A DNA stretch of 64,000 bases from Candidatus Methylomirabilis sp. (GTDB lineage: Bacteria; Methylomirabilota; Methylomirabilia; Methylomirabilales; Methylomirabilaceae): positions 1-64,000 of the forward strand of contig NZ_JAQUOY010000008.1 of NCBI RefSeq assembly GCF_028716865.1, read 5' to 3'. The first letter of the stretch is position 1. Each line of letters starts with the position of its first letter. Both the position numbers and the translations under genes were made by a program. A model generated the notes under the pieces. The model had not been told where the DNA came from. It did no database searches and saw nothing but the letters and a program-made list of their open reading frames with translations. Positions 52,872-61,393 of this stretch are shown here, one piece after another.

Positions 52872-55834
52872 CCGAATTTTGCCCGCGCCTGATTGAGGTA
52901 GCGCTGCCGATTCGGGAGATCTCCGCTGAGAGCGTGCGGGACAAGAACATTCACCATGCCCACATCAGCCACTTGCACATCTGGTGGGCTCGCCGGCCCT
53001 TGGCGGCTTCACGCGCGGTGGTGTTCGCCTCTCTGGTTCCCGATCCGGACGATCCCCAGTGCCAGGCGGACTTCCGGGCGGCCGTCGAGCGCCATCTCAA
53101 AACGCATGTGCCCTCGGAACTGAAGCACTACCGGCGTGGCCGAGAAACCCGCCGGGACGAGGACCCTTACCGTCCCTACGACGGCATGCCGGATACGCTG
53201 CGGAACCGGCTCCTGATGTTCATCGCCAAGTGGTCCCCGGAGTCCCTGGCGTTCGATGCCGGAAAGCGACAGAACGCTGCCCCGCCTAAGGAACTCCTCG
53301 ACGACCGCTCGCTGGTGAAGTGGGAGACCTCTGATCCCGAGAACAATCAGGGTCAGGAAGTTCTTCGGATTGCTCGTGACCTCGTGAGGATCGCCCATGG
53401 CGGGAGGACGCCAAGCGTTCTGGACCCCTTTGCCGGCGGCGGGGCGATTCCGTTGGAAGTAGGACGGCTCGGTTGCCGGGCCCTCGCCAATGACTATAAC
53501 CCCGTCGCGCATCTGATCTTGCGGGCCACGTGTGAGTTCCCGCAGAAGTACGGCAAGCCAGGCAAGAGGAAGGCACTGGTCGAGGAGTTCGGTAAGAAGG
53601 TCGAGCGAGAAATCGACGTGCCGAACGTCCTCGTACATGACTTGGAGACATGGGCGAACTGGGTTCTGGAGAGCACGCGGCGGAAGATCGAGCATCTGTA
53701 CCCTGCTGGCAAGGACGGCCGCCCCGCCCTTGCCTACCTATGGGCGAGGACGGCTCCCTGCTCCAATCCTTCGTGTCAGGGCCAGATCCCGTTGATGCGT
53801 AGTCTTGTCGTGTGCAGCAAGGGCAGCAAAACCGCGCTCACGATGAACGTGGACAAGGCGCGAAAGGAGGTCTGCTTCGGCGTCGCCAAGGGTAAGGCCA
53901 TCAAGCGGACGGAGGGAACGAAGCGGGAACGGGGCCCTGCGATCTGCCCGTTCTGCGAGCAGCCGACCTCTGAAGGGGAGATTCGCGCGGCGGGCCGGGC
54001 TGGCAGAATGGGCGAACAGATGATGGCTGTAGTTGTCCAGGGAAAGGGCGAGAAGCACTATCGGGCGGTCGAGGACGCCGACCTCCGTGCGGTGATCACG
54101 GCGCAGACAATTCAGACGGCTGGCCCCGGGGAGTACGTAATCCCTGAGATCACGGGGCCGAACGCCTCGGCCGATGCCGGCGGGCACGCAAGCATTCGAG
54201 TGCAGCTCTACGGCTTTACCCGCTGGGGTCAGCTCTTCAGCCATCGCCAGCTCGTGGTCTTGGACCACTTGGTGAAGGGCCTTCATCAGGCCGTTGCGGA
54301 GATGGAGCGGACGATTCCAGACCTCGAGTATCGGCGTGCGGTTGCCACATACTTAGCTCTTTGGATCGACCGCATTGCCGCGTTCGGAAACACGTTTACG
54401 CGCTGGCGTGCAAGCCACGAGAAGAGTGAGACGCCATTCAGCGGTCAGTCGATCCCGATGATGTGGGACTACCCGGAGGTAAACCCGTTTGCTGACTCTT
54501 CCGGTACCGCCTCGACACAGCTCGCGTATATGCTCAGGGTTGTCTCCCATGAGCAGACGCACGATTTCGTGCCCACCCCTCGCGTTATCTTAGGGTCAGC
54601 GGCGAAGATGGGCGCTGTCGAGTCCTTGTCGTCCGACTGCGTTGTTACCGATCCTCCCTACGGAAACTCGATCGCGTACGCTGATCTTGCTGACTTCTTC
54701 TACGTGTGGTTGAAGCGCAGCCTCGGCGATCTATGGCCAGACCTGTTCCGTACACCCCAGACGCCGAAGGACGAAGAGACGACGAGCCACAAGCACCGCC
54801 ACAATGGTTCTCAAGAACGCGCCAACGTGTTCTACCGACGTCTCCTCACGGAGAGCTTCAGGGAAAGCAAGCGGGCGGCCAAGGATCCGAAACTCGTCAC
54901 GATCATGTTCGCGCACCAGTCCACGGATGCCTGGACTGCTTTGCTGTCCGCACTCTTTGACGCAGGGCTCTCGCCTGATGCGACGTGGCCGATTGCGACG
55001 GAGATGCTCAACACTGCTCTCGCTTTGGGCACCGCGTCGTTGGAGACATCGGTGACCGTTGCCTGCCGCCCGCGGGTTGTTGGGAGCGCAATTGCCTTCA
55101 AACAGGTTCGGGTGGAGATCGAAGATGTCGTGAAGCGCTCCGTGAAACGGTTCTGGTCTTACGGCTTTCGGGGCGCTGACCTTATCGTCGCCTGCTACGG
55201 CCCCGCAGTCGGTGTCTTCGGAAAGTACGAGCGGGTGGAGAAGGCCGACGGTACGCCCGTAGGGATTCCCGAACTTCTGGAGCTTGCTAAGCAGGCGGCA
55301 CGAGATGCCATCGCGGGTGAGTTCCGTGGCGATAATCTCTCCACGCTCTACTACGTCTGGGCCAATCTTTACGGCGCGGCGGAGCAAGCGTGGGATGACG
55401 CCAGGCTGGTCGTACAGATTGGGGGAGAAGAAGATAACGCCATGGAGATCGCCCGCGGGCACGGGATCTTTGTGGTGGATGGTTCCCGGTGCCGACTTGC
55501 CCTTCTCGAAGACCGTGCCAGCCGCCGAGGGCTGGGCATCGATCAGAACCCGCCCCATATCGATGCGCTCCATCGGAGCATGTTCTTCTGGAAGGAAGAA
55601 AAGCGCGGGGAGCTGGTCGATTATCTCGCCGAGCGTGACCTCTTGGAGGACGGCCCGTTCTGGAAACTGGCACAGGCGCTCTTCGAGGTCCTCCCCCGCG
55701 ATTTGGAGGACTGGAAACTGGTCAACGCCCTGCTCGGTGAGCGCCAGACACTGCGAGCTGAGGGCAAGCGTACGGCGTTCAGAAACGCGCAACGGGATCT
55801 GTCCTTCGACGAAGGAGGTGAAGAACGATCATGA
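52868..55834 (+). CDS. DUF1156 adenine-specific DNA methylase (COG1743)
   Basis: 988 residues. The N-terminal DUF1156 part (IEVALPIREISAESV, HIWWARRPLAASRAVV) is followed by SAM-binding motif I DPFAGGGAIPLE (~185), a zinc-finger-like insertion (CSNPSCQG..., CPFCEQPT), and catalytic DPPYGNSIAYADLADFF (~594), typical of N6-adenine methylases. Modifies host DNA or marks self in predicted anti-phage clusters with DUF499 and SNF2 helicases. ATG 52868 overlaps the preceding stop; the 3' end overlaps DUF499. Its first 39 codons are duplicated at 50841. Confidence 0.92.
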   Translation: MTEFCPRLIEVALPIREISAESVRDKNIHHAHISHLHIWWARRPLAASRAVVFASLVPDPDDPQCQADFRAAVERHLKTHVPSELKHYRRGRETRRDEDPYRPYDGMPDTLRNRLLMFIAKWSPESLAFDAGKRQNAAPPKELLDDRSLVKWETSDPENNQGQEVLRIARDLVRIAHGGRTPSVLDPFAGGGAIPLEVGRLGCRALANDYNPVAHLILRATCEFPQKYGKPGKRKALVEEFGKKVEREIDVPNVLVHDLETWANWVLESTRRKIEHLYPAGKDGRPALAYLWARTAPCSNPSCQGQIPLMRSLVVCSKGSKTALTMNVDKARKEVCFGVAKGKAIKRTEGTKRERGPAICPFCEQPTSEGEIRAAGRAGRMGEQMMAVVVQGKGEKHYRAVEDADLRAVITAQTIQTAGPGEYVIPEITGPNASADAGGHASIRVQLYGFTRWGQLFSHRQLVVLDHLVKGLHQAVAEMERTIPDLEYRRAVATYLALWIDRIAAFGNTFTRWRASHEKSETPFSGQSIPMMWDYPEVNPFADSSGTASTQLAYMLRVVSHEQTHDFVPTPRVILGSAAKMGAVESLSSDCVVTDPPYGNSIAYADLADFFYVWLKRSLGDLWPDLFRTPQTPKDEETTSHKHRHNGSQERANVFYRRLLTESFRESKRAAKDPKLVTIMFAHQSTDAWTALLSALFDAGLSPDATWPIATEMLNTALALGTASLETSVTVACRPRVVGSAIAFKQVRVEIEDVVKRSVKRFWSYGFRGADLIVACYGPAVGVFGKYERVEKADGTPVGIPELLELAKQAARDAIAGEFRGDNLSTLYYVWANLYGAAEQAWDDARLVVQIGGEEDNAMEIARGHGIFVVDGSRCRLALLEDRASRRGLGIDQNPPHIDALHRSMFFWKEEKRGELVDYLAERDLLEDGPFWKLAQALFEVLPRDLEDWKLVNALLGERQTLRAEGKRTAFRNAQRDLSFDEGGEERS

Positions 55835-58683
55835 GCGAAAACCTGAAACCCTGGTACGCCGTTGCGACACCTCACGAGGACATCCGCGAAGGACGTCTCG
55901 CAGAGGCCGTCTTCGCCGCGAACGTCTGGGCGGTCGTCCAGGGCACCGCGCCGGAGGTTTACCTTGACCCCGAGGAGTTCTTCCGCAAAACGTATCTGAC
56001 GACCGGACTGTCCACCGTCCTGAATCGGGTCGCGGGGGCGCTGCGACGCGGCGGGGAGACCGGAGACCGCATTATCAGTCTGCAGACTGCCTTCGGCGGC
56101 GGCAAAACGCACACGCTCGTTGCCTTGTGGCATCTGGCGAAACATGCGGATCGGTTGAAGGCGTCACCTCACGCGGAGGGACTTCGGAAGGCCGTCGGCG
56201 GGCGACTGCCGGAGAAGGTGAAAGGCGTTGCCGTCTTTACGAACCAGACCTGCGATGCCACCCAGGGACGTAAGGCCCCAGAAGGCATTCACCTACGCAC
56301 GTTGTGGGGAGAGTTGGCGTTCCAGCTTGGTGGAAAGGCTCTCTACGAACGTGTGCGGGCGAACGATGAGAGCCAGCGCGTGCCGCAGGGGCTCTTCTTC
56401 GAGGTTCTGCAGGCCGCTTCCCCGTGCCTGATCCTGCTCGACGAGTTGGCGGACTACTGCGTGGGGGCGGCGGCGGTACCGGTCGGCGATACAAGCCTGG
56501 CGGATCAGACCGTCTCCTTTATCCAGCAACTGACCGAGTCCGTGCAGCAAGTCCCGGGCGCGGTCGTGGTCGCCACGCTGCCGGCGAGCAAGTACGAGGT
56601 CGCCCAGAGTGAGAAAGGACAGGAGGCCTTCGTAACGCTGGAGAAGCGCTTCCAGCGCCTCGGAGCCGACATCAAACCGGTCTCCGACGAGGAAATCTAC
56701 GACGTCGTCCGCGCTCGTCTGTTCGAGTCCATCGCGCCAGACAGCGAGTCGGACTATCCGAAGAAGGTCGCCCAGGTCTATCAGGGGATGTACGCGGCCC
56801 ACGCCGGAGAGGTGCCCTCGGAGGTCGCGAGGAACACGTACCGCGAGCAGCTCCAGCGGGCTTATCCATTTCATCCGCTGCTCATCGATGCGCTGTATAC
56901 CCGCTGGGGCAGCCATCCTGACTTTCAGCGAACGCGGGGCGTATTGCGACTGCTCGCGAGTATCGTCGGCGACCTCTGGAAGCGCCGCCAGGGGAATACC
57001 GAAACGCAGCACTTAATCCAGCCGTGTCATGTCCATTGGTCCGTCGATGCTCTGCAGGCGGCTCTGACACGCCTATGGGGGCCGCCGTACCAATCCGTTG
57101 CCGCTGCAGATGTGATTGGGGAGCGGTCGAATGCCGGTATCTTCGATGAGGAGCGTGGCGGCGACTATCGGAGCGAGGCTATTGGGCAAGGGCTGGCATC
57201 CGCCATACTCCTTGGCTCCTTCGGCGGTCAGGGCGGTCGGAGCGGGTTTAGCTCCAAGGATCTGAAACTGGCGTGCTCCCGGCATGGTCTGAACTGGAAC
57301 TATGTCGATGGGGCCTTGCTGGAGTTGGAGAACCGCAGCTTCTACCTCCACACGACTTCGGCCGGAAGCCTGGGTAAACGCTATTGGTTCGGTACGAAAC
57401 CCGCACTCACCATGTTGGTGGTTCAGTACCGCCAGCAGATGGCCAAGGAGAACTTCGAGGAAGAGATCCTGGAAGACCTGCGGGCCGAGGCACAGAAGGG
57501 CGCATTGGCTGGGGCCACATGGCGTGTGATCGTCAACCCAGCGAAGGATCTGCCGGAGCAGAAGTCGCTGACCCTTCTGATTTTACCGCCGTCGCTGGCC
57601 TGGGACGAGAACGGGGGTACCAAGGAGGCGATCCGTGAACATGTCAAGTCGATCAGTCTCCGGTGCGGAGCAAAGGATCGCATCTATCGTAACACCCTTC
57701 TCTTTCTGCTGGGAACTGTTCGGGGGCTCAATAAGCTGCGGCAAGTCCATCGAGAGTGGACAGCCCTGGATGGGGTACGGACGGACTACTGGGGACAGCT
57801 TGACGAAGAGCAACGCGAGGATCTCGGGAGGCGTCTGGACGCAGCACGGCGGGCTACCATGGAGGCGCTGGGTCCCGCGTACACGGTTGCTCTGCGAGTA
57901 CGCGGACACGAGGTAGAGGCGTGTTCGCTTTCTGATGCGCGGCGTACCTTGCAGGAACACCTCGGCTATCTGTGGACGACGCTCGTCGAGGATGAGGAAT
58001 GGATTCTGCGAAGCGTCGGCTCGGTGACGTTGGAGAGTACGGGCCTGATCCCGAAGGAAGGCGGATTACGATTGAAGGATGCTGTTGAGGCCTTCCTGCG
58101 GTTTACCGACAAGCCGATGGTCGCGACTAGGGAAGCGGTGACGACCGGGCTCGCGCAAGCCTGCGCTGATGGACTGGTAGGCGTCGGTCGTGGTGGGAGC
58201 CTCTCGACGCTCCTCGCCCGGTACTGCAAGGAATCGGTCTCACTGGACCCGAGCGAGGATGGTCTCTGGATCATCCCGCCGTTTACACCGGAGCCGGCGA
58301 AGTATCCAGAGAGCGCAGAGGCTACAGGCGCCAGAGTCGGTACCGGAGAATCTGGTGCTATAGGAGGAATAAGCCCAGACGCGGCCAGCAGGGACACCTC
58401 GGGAACGGCCATCGCGGCGAAGGGCGGGGTCAAGAGCACCGTTCGGCGGTTCGTTGTCCGCGGTAACGTTCCGATCGAAAACTGGGGGGAGCTCTTCCGA
58501 TGCTTCGTCGGGCCTGCTGCGCGGATGAACCTCAAGAAGCTCCACTTGGGCGTGCAGTTCGAAATGGAGCTTCCTGAGGGAGGGACGTTGAGCGAGAACG
58601 ATCCGGCATTGAAGGCGATGAAGGAAGCCGCACGGCAACTCGGACTTGCATTAGAAGTATTGGAGGCCGAATTTGATAGGTAG
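55831..58683 (+). CDS. DUF499 AAA+ ATPase (COG1483)
   Basis: 950 residues. Walker A TAFGGGKTHTLVALW (~86), Walker B CLILLDELADYC (~201), and VVVATLPASKYE; the large C-terminal part is helical with a likely winged helix and the final RRFVVRGNVPIENWGELFR. DUF499 proteins accompany DUF1156 methylases in predicted defence systems, as BREX BrxC-like ATPases do in BREX. Start ATG overlaps the methylase stop. Last gene of the operon; its stop codon sits inside a hairpin. Confidence 0.9.
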   Translation: MSENLKPWYAVATPHEDIREGRLAEAVFAANVWAVVQGTAPEVYLDPEEFFRKTYLTTGLSTVLNRVAGALRRGGETGDRIISLQTAFGGGKTHTLVALWHLAKHADRLKASPHAEGLRKAVGGRLPEKVKGVAVFTNQTCDATQGRKAPEGIHLRTLWGELAFQLGGKALYERVRANDESQRVPQGLFFEVLQAASPCLILLDELADYCVGAAAVPVGDTSLADQTVSFIQQLTESVQQVPGAVVVATLPASKYEVAQSEKGQEAFVTLEKRFQRLGADIKPVSDEEIYDVVRARLFESIAPDSESDYPKKVAQVYQGMYAAHAGEVPSEVARNTYREQLQRAYPFHPLLIDALYTRWGSHPDFQRTRGVLRLLASIVGDLWKRRQGNTETQHLIQPCHVHWSVDALQAALTRLWGPPYQSVAAADVIGERSNAGIFDEERGGDYRSEAIGQGLASAILLGSFGGQGGRSGFSSKDLKLACSRHGLNWNYVDGALLELENRSFYLHTTSAGSLGKRYWFGTKPALTMLVVQYRQQMAKENFEEEILEDLRAEAQKGALAGATWRVIVNPAKDLPEQKSLTLLILPPSLAWDENGGTKEAIREHVKSISLRCGAKDRIYRNTLLFLLGTVRGLNKLRQVHREWTALDGVRTDYWGQLDEEQREDLGRRLDAARRATMEALGPAYTVALRVRGHEVEACSLSDARRTLQEHLGYLWTTLVEDEEWILRSVGSVTLESTGLIPKEGGLRLKDAVEAFLRFTDKPMVATREAVTTGLAQACADGLVGVGRGGSLSTLLARYCKESVSLDPSEDGLWIIPPFTPEPAKYPESAEATGARVGTGESGAIGGISPDAASRDTSGTAIAAKGGVKSTVRRFVVRGNVPIENWGELFRCFVGPAARMNLKKLHLGVQFEMELPEGGTLSENDPALKAMKEAARQLGLALEVLEAEFDR

Positions 58684-58708
58684 AGGGGCCATGAGGCCCC
58701 TTTCTACC
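58679..58708 (+). terminator. Hairpin at the end of the defence operon
   Basis: GGTAGA-GGGGCC, loop ATGA, GGCCCC-TT-TCTACC: a 12-bp stem with a 2-nt bulge, overlapping the DUF499 stop codon. No U-run follows, so it may be a weak terminator or an RNA-stabilising hairpin. Confidence 0.55.
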
Positions 58709-58804
58709 CCGATTAGGCTACATAGAGCCGCAGAACGTGATATCATCGGGATTCCCTGTCGGTCTACCATGGTTCCGTCCCGGTCAGCAATGGCTTGACG
58801 GCGC

Positions 58805-59044
58805 TCACAATTCCTCAAGATACCGCTCATACTCGCCCCTAGTAAACCAATCGACCAACGGCTTCTCGCAGTGCTCTGGCAGCTCCCACTGAATCGCGAG
58901 GGTGTACCCCTCGCCGCTCTTATCGGCCCTGGTGACCTCGCCGAGGGTATCCTTCGGTACGCCGGAGAACTCGACCAGGGTTTTGATCCGCCGACCGACC
59001 TTGGCCAGCGCCGCGCTCTCATCAAACAATATCCGTTCAGACAT
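58805..59044 (-). CDS. Small hypothetical protein
   Basis: 79 residues: MSERILFDESAALAKVGRR, then EFSGVPKDTLGEVTRADKS, YTLAIQWELPE, ending LVDWFTRGEYERYLEEL. Minus strand, RBS GGGAGG 6 nt before ATG 59044. The pattern resembles small beta-barrel proteins carried on plasmids and integrative elements; family not recognised. It is the last gene of the minus-strand cluster and converges on the defence operon. Confidence 0.7.
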   Translation of the reverse strand: MSERILFDESAALAKVGRRIKTLVEFSGVPKDTLGEVTRADKSGEGYTLAIQWELPEHCEKPLVDWFTRGEYERYLEEL

Positions 59045-59130
59045 AGCAACCTCCCTAAAACTCACGGGTTGTGGTGAAGGGACCGGCCCAGTATCCACCA
59101 GACCGGTCCCGTTCGCAATAGGAGTTCAGG

Positions 59131-59946
59131 TCAGGTGATGTCAGCGGCGCATCGGCGGCGGAAGGGGCACTCGGGACACCGCCAGCTCCGCACAGGGTAA
59201 TAGGCTCCCGCCTCGATGGCATACAGCACGCGTCGGATCAGCGCCAGGGTCCAGGCCTCGTCCTCCTCGGCCTTGACGGCGTAGTAGCTCTCCATATCGG
59301 GCGCCTTGGTCTTCAGCAGGACGTCGAACCGGATCAGGACGTTCTGCCCGTCCGTGGTGTAACCCAGGCGCCGGAGGGCATAGGCGTAAAGTGTTGACTG
59401 AAGGTGGTTGTCGGCCTGGTTCTCGGTGTAGCGACGTGCGGAGGTCTTCAGATCCGCGATGGTCATGGTTCCGTCGGCATCGCTCTCGATCAGGTCGAAG
59501 ATCCCTGCGAGCTTCGTCTCGAGGATCTCGCCCGTGGCGGGATCGATCAGGTCCACCAGGAACGGCATCTCCACCGCCTCAATGGTCTGGGGACGGGCCT
59601 TGGCGTGAAAGACCTCCAGGAGCCCGTCGCCCTTCTCCCGCATTGACCGCTCGCTCTCGCCATCCTTGTACAGGACCTCGATGTCTTTGGGGATAGCCTC
59701 CTTGAACTCCGCATGAAAACAAGCCTTCAGGACCCCGACAATGAGCGGCTCCCCGAACTGCTTCAGGTGCCGGTAGTAGTGGGCGACGGCAGCATGGATC
59801 GCCCGGCCAAAGGCGAGCGAGGCGGGCAGGTGCTCCCAGGGTGCCCCCTGAACGTACTGGTAGTTGTACCTTTGGGGGCACCCCAGGAAGGTGTCAAGCT
59901 GGCTGTGGGAGGTGTGCAGATGGTTGCTGAACTCGTTGACGGTCAT
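59131..59946 (-). CDS. RecB-family PD-(D/E)XK exonuclease
   Basis: 271 residues. TSHSQLDTFLGCPQRYNYQY includes an early Cys, with SLAFGRAIHAAVAHYY next; the catalytic core IFDLIES...TIADLKTSAR supplies Asp-x-Lys; Gln in QSTLYAYAL is the RecB QxxxY motif; the C-terminal CPECPFRRRC completes a four-Cys Fe-S site, as in AddB and Cas4-type nucleases. Likely a 5'-3' exonuclease for recombination, working with the RAD52-like annealase next door. RBS AGGAGGG. No CRISPR array or cas genes in the window, so a Cas4 role is not supported. Confidence 0.87.
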   Translation of the reverse strand: MTVNEFSNHLHTSHSQLDTFLGCPQRYNYQYVQGAPWEHLPASLAFGRAIHAAVAHYYRHLKQFGEPLIVGVLKACFHAEFKEAIPKDIEVLYKDGESERSMREKGDGLLEVFHAKARPQTIEAVEMPFLVDLIDPATGEILETKLAGIFDLIESDADGTMTIADLKTSARRYTENQADNHLQSTLYAYALRRLGYTTDGQNVLIRFDVLLKTKAPDMESYYAVKAEEDEAWTLALIRRVLYAIEAGAYYPVRSWRCPECPFRRRCAADIT

Positions 59947-59973
59947 GGGTGATCCCTCCTGTTCTGAAGTGAA

Positions 59974-60027
59974 GGGTGAGGAGTAAGGGTTAAGCGCTTT
60001 TCCTTCTGGTCCCCCTGCTCCTCACCC
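59974..60027. repeat. Inverted repeat between nuclease and annealase genes
   Basis: Perfect 10-bp arms GGGTGAGGAG (59974-59983) and CTCCTCACCC (60018-60027) enclose a pyrimidine-rich loop. It could fold in the polycistronic RNA as a processing or stability hairpin, or be a weak terminator. Confidence 0.5.
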
Positions 60028-60041
60028 CGGTGGCCTGATGG

Positions 60042-60722
60042 TTATGCAGGCGACTGCAGATGCTGGATGAAGTCGGCGGCGCTTTGGTAGGTCAGGTACG
60101 GGACCTGAACGCCATACCGGTTGAGCGAATCCTGGTTCAGCTCGATCGGGGAGAGCCCGCGCCGTTTGGCGGTAGTCAGGATCGCGCTGTGCTGGGCATT
60201 GGTCAGGCGGCCATTGGTGTTCGATCCTTCTGGCTGGTCGGACTGACCGTTCGTGGGCTCAGGTTTTTTGGTTCCAGCGTCCCGGCTCGTACGGCGAGCG
60301 GTCGTCCCCTGCGATTGGCCGGCGCCGTTCTCTCGCCCGGCCAACCGAGCCGAGCGCTCCCCGTAGAGGTGAAGACCTACGCCCAGGAACGTGGCGCACT
60401 TCTTGAGGGCATCGGTCGCCGCCGCCTTCAGGTCGTCGCCGATGGAGATGATCGACTTGCTGTCACGGTCACGGGTGATCTGAGTACTGCCGAACTGCAT
60501 CTTGACCACTCCCTCCGCGGACAGCTTCCCCAGAACCAGGATCTCATCCTTCTCCTCGACGATCTGGTGATCGAGGACCTCAAAGGACCAGGCGCCCTCG
60601 AAGGCATCGTTCAGGCGCTGGATGATGGAGTGGCCCTCCACGTAGTCCAGCATGCCGTTCCTGCCCTTGCGCTGCTTGATCTGGGCAGGTTCAAAGGGTT
60701 TCTGCAAAAGTTCGCGATTCAT
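60042..60722 (-). CDS. RAD52-family single-strand annealing protein
   Basis: 226 residues. The N-terminal ~120 residues match the Rad52/Rad22 family: MLDYVEGHSIIQRLNDAFEGAW, given as YVEGHSIIQRLNDAF, then SFEVLDHQIVEEKDEILVLG, RDSKSIISIGDDLKAAATDALKKCA and FLGVGLHLYG. The rest is low-complexity plus a small C-terminal helical region (LTNAQHSAILTTAKRRGL). Anneals complementary single strands during phage or plasmid recombination. RBS AAAGGAGC. It forms an exonuclease-annealase pair with 59131-59946, analogous to lambda Exo/Beta. Confidence 0.87.
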   Translation of the reverse strand: MNRELLQKPFEPAQIKQRKGRNGMLDYVEGHSIIQRLNDAFEGAWSFEVLDHQIVEEKDEILVLGKLSAEGVVKMQFGSTQITRDRDSKSIISIGDDLKAAATDALKKCATFLGVGLHLYGERSARLAGRENGAGQSQGTTARRTSRDAGTKKPEPTNGQSDQPEGSNTNGRLTNAQHSAILTTAKRRGLSPIELNQDSLNRYGVQVPYLTYQSAADFIQHLQSPA

Positions 60723-60743
60723 CGTGAGCTCCTTTCTTAACCA

Positions 60744-60764
60744 ATCAGCGTTCAGCTATCAGTT
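60744..60764. repeat. CAGC/TATCAG intergenic repeat unit
   Basis: ATCAGCGTTCAGCTATCAGT resembles the repeats at 447-482 and 2085-2160. The 3' end of the small gene at 60752-60949 runs into it. This shared repeat type links the mobile-looking segment to the same chromosome. Confidence 0.45.
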
Positions 60765-60949
60765 TCTGAATCCGGATCCGGAACCTTGACGCTCGCGAGC
60801 CATCGAGTAGCCGGGGTCTCGAAGGAGATCCAGATCAGTACCGTGTCCCAGTACTCGACGGCTCCGCAAGGTTCAACATTGTCGGTGGAATTCTCCCTGC
60901 CAGTCGCCTGCGCGACGCAGACAGGGTCCGCCAAGCTCTCTTCGATCAT
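60752..60949 (-). CDS. Small hypothetical protein (65 aa)
   Basis: MIEESLADPVCVAQATGREN then AVEYWDTVLIWISFETPA. Good RBS (GGAGGGAGAAC) before ATG 60949, and ATGA overlap with the 51-aa gene upstream. No family recognised. Its last codons lie in a repeat unit, so the C-terminus may have been replaced. Confidence 0.6.
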   Translation of the reverse strand: MIEESLADPVCVAQATGRENSTDNVEPCGAVEYWDTVLIWISFETPATRWLASVKVPDPDSETDS

Positions 60950-61101
60950 GTTCTCCCTCCTTCTTGCTCGCGTTCGGCATCAAGGGCATGGGCAAGCCGC
61001 CTCTCCATCTCGCGGCTGCGGGCGAGGTCGAGCGCCTCGTCCAACGGCATGGCCTCAAGTTGATCGAGCCACTCGTCATACCCCTCGTAATCACCCGGCA
61101 T
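60946..61101 (-). CDS. Small acidic hypothetical protein (51 aa)
   Basis: Begins at ATG 61101 with RBS GGGAGGTGAGAGCG: MPGDYEGYDEWLDQLEAMPL, DEALDLARSREMERRLAHAL, ending in GGRT. Highly helical and acidic. Overlaps the RHH gene upstream by 11 bp and the 65-aa gene downstream by 4 bp, so it sits in a tight operon. Function unknown; adjacency to an RHH protein makes a small regulatory pair possible. Confidence 0.6.
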   Translation of the reverse strand: MPGDYEGYDEWLDQLEAMPLDEALDLARSREMERRLAHALDAEREQEGGRT

Positions 61102-61282
61102 CGCTCTCACCTCCCTTCACCGTCCCAGCGCCGTTATGACCGGCCTGGGGCTGCTCGCCATCAACGCTTGCCAATGCCTCCTGCAGGATCTCGCTCACGA
61201 GGCGCGTCATGGGAACGCGCCTGGCCTTGGCCAGTCGGTACAGGGGCGGGATGAGCGCCTCATCGATCCGTGGGCTGTACAT
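61091..61282 (-). CDS. Small ribbon-helix-helix-like protein
   Basis: 63 residues: MYSPRIDEALIPPLYRLAK, RVPMTRLVSEILQEALAS. A short strand followed by two helices, with the pattern 'P...LV.E.L..al' of Arc/CopG-type DNA-binding proteins. ATG 61282 is chosen since AAAGGAGG lies 8 nt upstream; GTG 61291 and ATG 61288 are too close. The leader shares a repeat with the radC gene. Confidence 0.65.
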   Translation of the reverse strand: MYSPRIDEALIPPLYRLAKARRVPMTRLVSEILQEALASVDGEQPQAGHNGAGTVKGGESDAG

Positions 61283-61290
61283 GACCATCA

Positions 61291-61324
61291 CCTCCTTTCA
61301 CCAGCCCAACAGACCCGATCCCAT
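61291..61324 (-). promoter_or_regulatory. Shared leader block, copy 1 (before the RHH gene)
   Basis: On the minus strand ATGGGATCGGGTCTGTTG (61324-61307) is followed within ~10 nt by AAAGGAGG. The identical 18-mer at the same distance from the RBS precedes the radC-like gene (61936-61904). Possibly a common operator or translational leader. Confidence 0.55.
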
Positions 61325-61393
61325 TCCTTGACGGCATCGCAGACAACAAGAGCCTGACGCTCGCTGCCCCGACCATGCGAGGGGAAAGCAGTT

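Noticed and set aside
54731-55792. 353-codon minus-strand frame within the methylase gene
   Set aside because: Antisense shadow; the plus-strand methylase motifs are clear and the minus translation has no recognisable domain.
43923-58683. Canonical DISARM or BREX locus
   Set aside because: The helicase and methylase recall DrmD/DrmMI and the ATPase recalls BrxC, but no DUF1998 (DrmB), PLD (DrmC), PglZ or BrxL partner is present, so neither name is justified.
59131-59946. Cas4 of a CRISPR system
   Set aside because: Four-Cys RecB-family layout is shared by many nucleases; no cas gene and no array of regularly spaced repeats exists in the window.
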